From Desulfuribacillus stibiiarsenatis (GTDB lineage Bacteria > Bacillota > Bacilli > Desulfuribacillales > Desulfuribacillaceae), in assembly GCF_001742305.1 (NCBI RefSeq), contig NZ_MJAT01000035.1:1-64000 (forward strand): DNA of 64,000 nt, read 5' to 3'. Shown here in pieces: positions 35,760 through 41,923 of the stretch (within the stretch, counting starts at the first letter, position 1; every line of letters starts with the position of its first letter). The position numbers and the translations under genes were made by a program. Under the pieces are notes generated by a model. That model made no database searches. It was given only the letters and a program-made list of their open reading frames with translations, and was not told where the DNA came from.

Positions 35760-36440
35760 ATGTTTAAGCACGATAAACAATTACTTAGAGAAGTACGAGT
35801 AGAGCGTCCAAATCCTACCTATGCAGCAATGTTGCAAGAGCAATTAGGCGGACCGCAAGGGGAATTGAAGGCTGCCATGCAGTATTTATCGCAAAGCTTC
35901 CGCATCAAGAACCCGAAGATTAAAGACATTTTCTTAGACATTGCAGCAGAGGAACTTAGTCATATGGAAATGGTAGCCCAAACCATCAATCTTCTCAATG
36001 GTCATGAGCCAAACGCAGTGAATGCTGCCGTAGGGAATATTGAAGCGCACGTTCTATCAGGTTTAAATCCTATGTTGACAAATGCATCCGGTGAATTATG
36101 GACAGCCGCTTATGTGAATGTAACAGGGGATTTAGTGGCTGATTTACTGTCAAATATTGCAGCTGAACAACGTGCCAAGGTTGTATACGAGTACTTACAT
36201 AGACAGATTGATGACAAATATGTACGTGAAACCATCGATTTCTTATTAAATCGTGAAGAAGCACATAGTGTATTATTCAGAGAGTGTTTTAAGGAAATTG
36301 AAGATATAGGTTCTAATCGCGACTGGGGAATTGATCAAGACAATCGTCTGTACTTCAACTTATCTACACCGGGGAACTTTGTAGGCAATTCAATTCCGAA
36401 TCAGCAGCCCCCAAGTTTTAACCCTCCCCAAAGTCACTAA
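35760..36440 (+). CDS. Manganese catalase, CotJC type (spore coat)
   Basis: A 226-residue di-manganese catalase-family protein. Expected metal ligands are visible as E35 (GPQGELKAAMQY), E65 and H68 (AAEELSHME), and a second pair in the second half (AAEQRAKVVYEYL and NREEAHSVLF). The short length and sequence type match CotJC-like proteins incorporated in endospore coats, which supports a spore-forming host. The asparagine/proline-rich tail is typical. AAAGGAG precedes the ATG. The gene is monocistronic. Confidence 0.88.
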   Translation: MFKHDKQLLREVRVERPNPTYAAMLQEQLGGPQGELKAAMQYLSQSFRIKNPKIKDIFLDIAAEELSHMEMVAQTINLLNGHEPNAVNAAVGNIEAHVLSGLNPMLTNASGELWTAAYVNVTGDLVADLLSNIAAEQRAKVVYEYLHRQIDDKYVRETIDFLLNREEAHSVLFRECFKEIEDIGSNRDWGIDQDNRLYFNLSTPGNFVGNSIPNQQPPSFNPPQSH

Positions 36441-36461
36441 AGCTCGAAATGTATAAACAAA

Positions 36462-36498
36462 GGCAAACTTTTCGTTTCTAAAAAAGTTTGTCTTTTTT
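36462..36498 (+). terminator. Terminator after the manganese catalase gene
   Basis: GGCAAACTTTT pairs with AAAAAGTTTGTC, followed by six T. Confidence 0.85.
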
Positions 36499-36510
36499 GT
36501 GACAAAAATA

Positions 36511-36540
36511 TTGACATAAAGAATCATTATCGGGTATATT
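36511..36540 (+). promoter_or_regulatory. Candidate promoter of the cytochrome gene
   Basis: TTGACA (36511-36516) and TATATT (36535-36540) with an 18-base spacer. The spacer contains ATCATTATC, a Fur-box half-site, so iron control is possible. Confidence 0.65.
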
Positions 36541-36576
36541 TATAGCAATGATATTCAGTATCAAGAAATCGAATCT

Positions 36577-36613
36577 GCAACTTGTTACGTCAATAGTAAC
36601 AAGCTGCATTTTT
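36577..36613 (+). terminator. Hairpin with T-run in the 5' leader of the cytochrome gene (possible attenuator)
   Basis: GCAACTTGTTAC and GTAACAAGCTGC pair in 11 of 12 positions around a seven-base loop, followed by ATTTTTC. It lies after the promoter at 36511 and before the gene at 36673, so it could terminate transcription early. Confidence 0.6.
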
Positions 36614-36626
36614 CTCGGAAAGTAAT

Positions 36627-36641
36627 TGATAATGATTACAG
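36627..36641. promoter_or_regulatory. Fur-box-like sequence
   Basis: TGATAATGATTACAG matches the 7-1-7 Fur pattern TGATAATNATTATCA in its first half and most of the centre. It lies about 30 bases upstream of the cytochrome start. A second half-site is in the promoter spacer. A heme-protein gene under iron control would be plausible. Confidence 0.4.
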
Positions 36642-36672
36642 CTTGTAGAAAGAATGGGAGGAAATATTTAAG

Positions 36673-38223
36673 ATGATGAAGAAGAAAGCAATCGCATCTA
36701 CAGTAGTGGCTTGTTCTTTGCTGGTAGGTGGTGCAGTAGTAGCATCCAATAATGGATTTTTTGAAGGTTTCAGAATTGCAAATGTATTAGTAAACGGGAA
36801 AGCAGTCCAAAGTGACGTTCCTGCTATTATCATGAAGGACCGAACATTAATTCCTTTACGTGCCGTCAGTGAAGCATTGAATGCAAACGTAAGCTGGGAC
36901 GATAAGACGAAGACAGCTAGCGTTTCAACTGTAAAAGCATTACCTGCACATATTGACAACCCAATTGAAGTTTCTGTTCGTTCTACATATGACGACAAGA
37001 ACGTAGCAATTCAATTCCAATGGAAAACAAATAAAGATTACTTTGGTATTTTCCATGATGTTCGTGCTTATGATTCTAGTAAAATGACTTGGGATAAACC
37101 AGGGACTGTGGATGAAGACCGAGTTTCTTTTATTCTTGAGAACCCTGCAGATCCGATCGTAGGCTTTGATAAAATCGGTTGCTACGCTGTATGTCACGAA
37201 GATATGGACAAAATGCCGAAAAACTCTGGCAAATCAACTTCTCACTATATCGACAACTCAAAACCTGGGCAAGGTACGATGCTAGACATGTGGCATTGGC
37301 GTGGTGGTCGTGCAGGTGCAATGGGTTATGCGGAAGACACTTGGATTAAAGCTGGCAAGCTTTACTCTGACGTAGAAGGCCGTCAACGTGATGCAGTAGC
37401 AGGTTCTACTACGAAAACACTTCGCGAAGCGGGAGACCGTTTCCGTGAAGACCAGGCCTATGGCGTAGAGTGGAAATACAATGGCAAAGACTTCAAGCTT
37501 CCTGAGTATGTATTTGACCCAGCGAAGAATAGTGGTTTCTACTTCTTCAACGATGGTAAGAACTTAATACTAGGAGCAGATTATAAGAAGATTTTCACAA
37601 CAGGCTCGATTGAAGCAGCTCAAAGCGGCAAGCTACAACAAAGCTTAATCGCATCAGGTGCGAATAAGAATGCTCTATTCGTGAAAGACCTTCCAGCTTC
37701 AGAAAAAGATAAGATTGCGGCTCAAATCGTGGATGGTGCAATGGTACCTCGTCCAGTAATATTCGATTATCCTTCAGACCAACATGATATCCAAACTGTG
37801 CGTTCCTTCGACGCTGCAACCAAGATTGCAACAGTTACAATGTACCGCAAATTAGATACTGGATCTAAAAACGACGTTAGCTTAGCTGGGTTAGCTACAG
37901 GCACAACATATAACATGGGCTTTGCCGTTCATGATAGTAACGGCGGGCAACAATCTCACCAAATTTCACTTCCAGTAAAGTGGGGAAAGCAAGGAAGTGG
38001 AGCAGATATTCAAGCTATGAAAGTTACAGATGTTAAGAACACAGACTGGTCTTCTGTACCAGCGATTAAGAAACAGACATTCAAGCCAGGAACAAAATCA
38101 CTGCAACATTTAAGTGATGCAACAAAACATACTGGAGGTCCAGTAATTGAGCAAGTATCGTGCAAAACTTGCCACGGCGGAACACTTCCAGTAGAACAGT
38201 ACACAATCCCTGTAGTAAAATAA
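36673..38223 (+). CDS. Exported c-type cytochrome: copper-amine-oxidase stalk domain plus ethylbenzene-dehydrogenase-like heme domain
   Basis: A 516-residue exported protein. A signal peptide (about 1-25) precedes a copper amine oxidase N-terminal-like domain (about 33-90, LVNGKAVQSDVPAIIMKDRTLIPLRAVSEAL), common in Firmicute surface proteins. The rest resembles the heme-binding domain of ethylbenzene-dehydrogenase-type cytochromes. It has a CX3CH motif (C170-H175, CYAVCH) and a canonical CXXCH near the C terminus (C497-H501, CKTCHGG), so one or two covalently bound hemes are likely. It probably acts outside the membrane in anaerobic electron transfer; partner and substrate are unknown. It is monocistronic with its own promoter, leader hairpin and terminator. 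Confidence 0.82.
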   Translation: MMKKKAIASTVVACSLLVGGAVVASNNGFFEGFRIANVLVNGKAVQSDVPAIIMKDRTLIPLRAVSEALNANVSWDDKTKTASVSTVKALPAHIDNPIEVSVRSTYDDKNVAIQFQWKTNKDYFGIFHDVRAYDSSKMTWDKPGTVDEDRVSFILENPADPIVGFDKIGCYAVCHEDMDKMPKNSGKSTSHYIDNSKPGQGTMLDMWHWRGGRAGAMGYAEDTWIKAGKLYSDVEGRQRDAVAGSTTKTLREAGDRFREDQAYGVEWKYNGKDFKLPEYVFDPAKNSGFYFFNDGKNLILGADYKKIFTTGSIEAAQSGKLQQSLIASGANKNALFVKDLPASEKDKIAAQIVDGAMVPRPVIFDYPSDQHDIQTVRSFDAATKIATVTMYRKLDTGSKNDVSLAGLATGTTYNMGFAVHDSNGGQQSHQISLPVKWGKQGSGADIQAMKVTDVKNTDWSSVPAIKKQTFKPGTKSLQHLSDATKHTGGPVIEQVSCKTCHGGTLPVEQYTIPVVK

Positions 38224-38252
38224 TAGACATTTGGCCCCCTCCATATGAATAG

Positions 38253-38310
38253 AGAAAAGTTATTCGGCATTCTGATAGTACGATGATCAGAGTGCTTGGA
38301 TAACTTTTTT
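38253..38310 (+). terminator. Long terminator hairpin after the cytochrome gene
   Basis: GAAAAGTTATTCGGCATTCTGAT pairs almost fully with ATCAGAGTGCTTGGATAACTTTTT around a short loop, and the 3' arm ends in a T-run. Confidence 0.88.
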
Positions 38311-38464
38311 CATGCATTTGCAACTTTTTACTTGGCAAAATCAATAAATTATAAGAAAATCTATAAGGATAGAAATATTGGCAAACAATAGAACTATACA
38401 ATATTGGAAAAGTGAATCGATATTTGGAACAGAGAACAATAGAATGAAGATATGAGGTGTAGGA

Positions 38465-39517
38465 ATGTATCCAAGAGAATTAGGTTATAGAATGCCAGGC
38501 GAATGGGAAACCCATGAAAAGACATTTTTGTCTTGGCCAATACAAAGTTCCATGTGTTTTCCAGATGACTATGAAAACGTATGTAAGTTATATTATGTGG
38601 AACTCGTGAAAGCAATCGCAGAGTTTGAGCCAATAACGGTGATTATAAACCCGGAGGATATTGAGAGTGTCCAAGAACAATTAGAAGATGTAATTGCCCA
38701 TAGTACATACCCAGTAGATTTACTTGCAATTGCTCATAATGACGCATGGCTAAGAGATAATGGACCAACGTTCATCGTTAGAGAAGACGATCGACAAATC
38801 GCAGGTATCAATTGGAGATTTAATGCATGGGGTGGCAAGTATGCACCGTGGGACTTAGACGATGCTCTTGCAGGCAAAATTCTCGACCATTATGATATCC
38901 GACGCTTTGACGCTGCCTTCATTCTAGAAGGTGGTTCAATCCATTCCGATGGTGAAGGGACACTACTCACCACAGAAGAATGCTTGTTAAATGAAAATCG
39001 AAACACATTGAAAAAAGAACATATTGAAGGGTTACTAAAAGAATATTTGAATATTAAAAAGATTATATGGCTGAAGAACGGATTAGATGGTGATGAGACG
39101 GATGGTCATATCGATAATATCGCTTGTTTTGCAGCACCTGGAAAGGTGATTTTACAAGTATGCGATGATCCTAAAGATCCGAACTATAAGATTACACAAG
39201 AAGCCTTAGCGGTATTAGAAAATACCATCGACGCGAAGGCAAGAAAGCTTGAAATCATTAAAATTAAACAACCCCCAAAACGCGATTTCGATGGCGAGCG
39301 TCTGACGTTAAGCTATTTGAATTTCTATTTCGTCAATGGTGGCATTATATTACCTGTGTTTGGCGGAGATGCGGAAGAGACAGATCGATTGGCGGGAGAA
39401 ACGTTACAAGCAGCTTTTCCGAAGCATAAAATTCGAAAGGTAGATGGAATGGCAATCATCAAAGAAGGTGGCAATGTTCATTGCACAACACAACAAATGC
39501 CAGCAGGGAAGTACTAA
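38465..39517 (+). CDS. aguA: Agmatine deiminase AguA
   Basis: A 350-residue enzyme of the peptidyl-arginine deiminase fold that hydrolyses agmatine to N-carbamoylputrescine and ammonia. Conserved blocks include MPGEWETHEKTFLSWP at the start, NDAWLRDNGPTF, LEGGSIHSDGEGT, DETDGHIDN and the C-terminal GGNVHCTTQQMP with catalytic C340. Length is normal. It is followed by aguB, completing the agmatine-to-putrescine route. Confidence 0.96.
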   Translation: MYPRELGYRMPGEWETHEKTFLSWPIQSSMCFPDDYENVCKLYYVELVKAIAEFEPITVIINPEDIESVQEQLEDVIAHSTYPVDLLAIAHNDAWLRDNGPTFIVREDDRQIAGINWRFNAWGGKYAPWDLDDALAGKILDHYDIRRFDAAFILEGGSIHSDGEGTLLTTEECLLNENRNTLKKEHIEGLLKEYLNIKKIIWLKNGLDGDETDGHIDNIACFAAPGKVILQVCDDPKDPNYKITQEALAVLENTIDAKARKLEIIKIKQPPKRDFDGERLTLSYLNFYFVNGGIILPVFGGDAEETDRLAGETLQAAFPKHKIRKVDGMAIIKEGGNVHCTTQQMPAGKY

Positions 39518-39608
39518 ATAGTAAGATTTATCAGGATATTAGAATAGTGTAATATTTTTGTAGAAGCTATATTCCCTAACATATAAACTGGAAACGGAGG
39601 GGTTCGAA

Positions 39609-40487
39609 ATGACGAAAAAAGTGAAAGTTGCAGCAACACAAATGAGTTGCTCTAACAATATAGAGGAGAACATTGAAAAAGCGGACAAGCTTGTTCAAGA
39701 AGCAGCTGCCAATGGGGCGAAGATTATTCTTTTACAGGAGTTGTTCGAAACACCATACTTCTGCCAGAAGGAAAACCCAGAATACTATTCGTATGCTACG
39801 GAACTAGAGGAGAATAATGCAATCCAGCACTTCAAGAAAGTAGCAAAGGAGCTAGAAATCGTACTTCCTATCAGCTTTTATGAGAAGAAGAACAATGCAA
39901 GGTATAACTCCTTAGCGGTGATTGATGCGAACGGTGAAATCTTAGGCAGATACCGTAAAAGTCATATTCCTGATGGGCCTGGCTATGAGGAGAAGTTTTA
40001 CTTTAACCCGGGAGATACAGGCTTTAAAGTTTGGAAGACCAAATACGCGAAGATTGGTATAGGCGTTTGTTGGGATCAATGGTATCCAGAAGCAGCACGA
40101 TGCATGGCGTTACAAGGGGCGGAGATTCTTTTCTACCCAACTGCCATCGGTTCTGAGCCAGAAGATTCCACAGTAGACTCTAAGGATCATTGGCAGACTT
40201 GCATGTTAGGGCATGCAGCAGCGAACTTAGTACCAGTCGTAGCATCGAACCGCGTAGGTATTGAACAACAAGCAGGGTCTGAGATTACATTCTATGGTTC
40301 GTCTTTCATCGCAGGAGCGCAAGGACAGAAGATAGTTGAAGCCAATCGTACCGATGAAACGGTAATCTATGCAGAGCTTGACCTTGATCAACTGGAACGC
40401 CAACGCGCTGAGTGGGGTATCTACCGTGACCGCCGCCCAGATTTGTATAAAATCATCACTTCCTACGATGGGGAGAATTTGGTGTAA
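39609..40487 (+). CDS. aguB: N-carbamoylputrescine amidase AguB
   Basis: A 292-residue nitrilase-superfamily amidase. The Glu-Lys-Cys triad is E44 (LLQELFETPYF), K117 (YRKSHIPDGPGY) and C154 (IGVCWDQWYPE). It converts N-carbamoylputrescine to putrescine, CO2 and ammonia, following AguA. Its GGAGGGG site lies in a 91-base gap after aguA, so the two probably share a transcript. Confidence 0.96.
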   Translation: MTKKVKVAATQMSCSNNIEENIEKADKLVQEAAANGAKIILLQELFETPYFCQKENPEYYSYATELEENNAIQHFKKVAKELEIVLPISFYEKKNNARYNSLAVIDANGEILGRYRKSHIPDGPGYEEKFYFNPGDTGFKVWKTKYAKIGIGVCWDQWYPEAARCMALQGAEILFYPTAIGSEPEDSTVDSKDHWQTCMLGHAAANLVPVVASNRVGIEQQAGSEITFYGSSFIAGAQGQKIVEANRTDETVIYAELDLDQLERQRAEWGIYRDRRPDLYKIITSYDGENLV

Positions 40488-40602
40488 AAGAGAACAAACT
40501 GCTATATTACTTTGGCAATTTGTGTTTTCTAGTTAGATTATAAAGAAGGAAATATACATAGTGTCGTGGAATTTGTTCTTAAGACCTACGGGGGGCGATA
40601 AT

Positions 40603-40866
40603 ATGTATGTTATAATTACATACGATGTCGGAGAAAAAAGGGTACATAAAGTATGTAAAAAGCTAAGAGAGTATTTAACCTGGACACAAAACTCCGTATT
40701 TGAAGGAGTAATAACGAAAGGTAAGTTAACAGAATGTTTGTCAGAAGTTGAGAAGATTATTAAGAAAAAAGAAGATTCAGTATACCTCTACACAATTGAT
40801 AACCCCAAAAATATTACGAAAAAAGTGTATGGACAATCGAAAAACTTTGATGACATGTTTTTGTAA
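40603..40866 (+). CDS. cas2: CRISPR-associated protein Cas2
   Basis: An 87-residue Cas2 (MYVIITYDV start with the conserved D8, then TWTQNSVFEG). It forms the spacer integration complex with Cas1. The ATG at 40603 has GGGGGCG upstream and gives the family N terminus; an in-frame GTG at 40561 is not supported. In most type I-B loci cas2 directly follows cas1. Here it is alone at the opposite end of the locus, about 7.2 kb from cas1, and is followed by a mini-CRISPR element. Confidence 0.95.
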   Translation: MYVIITYDVGEKRVHKVCKKLREYLTWTQNSVFEGVITKGKLTECLSEVEKIIKKKEDSVYLYTIDNPKNITKKVYGQSKNFDDMFL

Positions 40867-40895
40867 ATGACAGGTGCTTCAGTAAGGTTCAATAG

Positions 40896-40901
40896 TATAA
40901 T
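40896..40901 (+). promoter_or_regulatory. Candidate -10 box of the mini-CRISPR RNA
   Basis: A perfect TATAAT ends ten bases before the first degenerate repeat at 40911, so transcription would start almost exactly at that repeat. No good -35 box is visible 16-18 bases upstream. Confidence 0.5.
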
Positions 40902-40907
40902 CAAATA

Positions 40908-41027
40908 CTGGTAACATTTGAACATAGTGGGATATAAAATTTCTTATTTTTATTGTATTACTTTAATACTATATTTGAACGGCGTGGGATTCGGCGAAGG
41001 ATAGGTCAATATTGGCCTATTTTTTTA
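40908..41027 (+). ncRNA. Candidate Cas-regulating RNA (CreR/CreA-like mini-CRISPR) upstream of cas6
   Basis: Two degenerate copies of the array repeat flank a 28-base spacer. 40911-40939 matches the repeat in 23 of 29 positions, with the 3' half nearly intact. 40968-40996 matches in 18 of 29. The spacer is 40940-40967, and a terminator follows at 41001-41027. Spacer bases 1-20 are identical to the minus strand of 41166-41185 in the cas6 leader, with CCA in the type I PAM position. Known CreR and CreA RNAs have this design: Cas6 makes a crRNA-like guide, and partial matching lets Cascade bind and repress without destroying DNA. An antisense effect on the cas6 leader mRNA is the alternative. 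Transcription is inferred. Confidence 0.8.
41001..41027 (+). terminator. Terminator of the mini-CRISPR RNA
   Basis: ATAGGTCAA / TTGGCCTAT hairpin followed by seven T, four bases after the second degenerate repeat. Confidence 0.85.
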
Positions 41028-41129
41028 TGTATAAACATGTGTTCATTCTGTTGGCATGCTATAATCTCTTTAAAATAAGGAATATATTTGAATATAATAG
41101 AAGATTTTAGAAAATAAATGCAATCAATA

Positions 41130-41158
41130 TTGACATAAATGGATAAAAATGATAATTT
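41130..41158 (+). promoter_or_regulatory. Candidate promoter of the cas6-cas1 operon
   Basis: TTGACA (41130-41135) and TAATTT (41153-41158) with a 17-base spacer. Transcription would start near 41165, immediately before the site matched by the mini-CRISPR spacer. A second possible promoter with extended -10 (TGCTATAAT) is at 41057-41065. Confidence 0.6.
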
Positions 41159-41165
41159 ACAGTAA

Positions 41166-41185
41166 AATACAATAAAAATAAGAAA
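41166..41185 (-). promoter_or_regulatory. Self-target of the mini-CRISPR spacer in the cas6 leader
   Basis: On the minus strand this 20-base segment is identical to the start of the mini-CRISPR spacer (40940-40959). It is preceded by CCA (complement of 41186-41188), which fits CCN-type PAMs known for several type I-B systems. It lies between the candidate promoter and the cas6 ribosome binding site. Confidence 0.82.
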
Positions 41186-41198
41186 TGGAGTGGTTTTA

Positions 41199-41921
41199 TT
41201 GAGGTTCTCAATTACGTACCAAGTGTCTGAAATGCCTACGCATTATCGTATGAAGATTTATTCTCTAATCAAAGAAGCAGTCAAACGCGGTGCCCCTGAC
41301 TATTATCTGAAGATTTTTGAAGAACAACGAAAAGAAATTAAGCCCCTATGTTTCGGAACCTACCTCAAAGAATTCAAAATCGAAGATAAAAAAATCCATC
41401 TTAAAGAAATCACTATCACAATAAGCTCAACTATGGAATTTGCAATCCATGCATTTAATGGATTTCGGGAACTGCATTCATATGAAATAGAAGGAGTAGA
41501 ATTAAAACAAACCAAGATCCAACTATTAAAAGAAGCAGATATAGTTAGTGGAGAAGTTTACTTCACAACAATTTCCCCGATTTTAATTGAAAACAGAATG
41601 GGTAAGCCATTATCGCCTGCCCATCCAGAATACGAAAATGAATTAAATTATTATGCGAATTTACAGCTGAAGCAGATGGCGGGGCGTGAATTGTACAAGC
41701 CTATCCGTTTTACACCAATCAAAATGAAGAAGACTGTCATTAAGGAAAGTAATCAATTATTTCGCCAAACTCACAATGAAGAATCATTATTTTACACTGC
41801 TTATAGGGGAGATTTTAAACTACAAGGTCATCCAGAGGATCTAAAGATACTCTATCAGTTCGGTTTAGGTAAGAGAACTGCATATTTTGGCTTACTAGAA
41901 TATAGAAGAGAGGGGGCGTAA
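41199..41921 (+). CDS. cas6: CRISPR-associated endoribonuclease Cas6
   Basis: A 240-residue Cas6 of the RAMP superfamily, which cuts pre-crRNA within repeats to leave an eight-base 5' handle. The glycine-rich loop near the C terminus (FGLGKRTAYFGLLE) and the N-terminal MRFSITYQV are typical. I chose the TTG at 41199, which has GGAG eight bases upstream; a GTG at 41190 overlaps that site. First gene of a tight operon, with cas8b starting three bases after its stop. Confidence 0.93.
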   Translation: MRFSITYQVSEMPTHYRMKIYSLIKEAVKRGAPDYYLKIFEEQRKEIKPLCFGTYLKEFKIEDKKIHLKEITITISSTMEFAIHAFNGFRELHSYEIEGVELKQTKIQLLKEADIVSGEVYFTTISPILIENRMGKPLSPAHPEYENELNYYANLQLKQMAGRELYKPIRFTPIKMKKTVIKESNQLFRQTHNEESLFYTAYRGDFKLQGHPEDLKILYQFGLGKRTAYFGLLEYRREGA

Positions 41922-41923
41922 GA

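Noticed and set aside
40968-40996. Second mini-CRISPR repeat as chance similarity
   Set aside because: Alone, 18 of 29 would be weak, but it follows the first degenerate repeat at crRNA-like distance, keeps the GAACG and GTGGGAT blocks, and is followed by a terminator, so I kept it as part of the RNA element.
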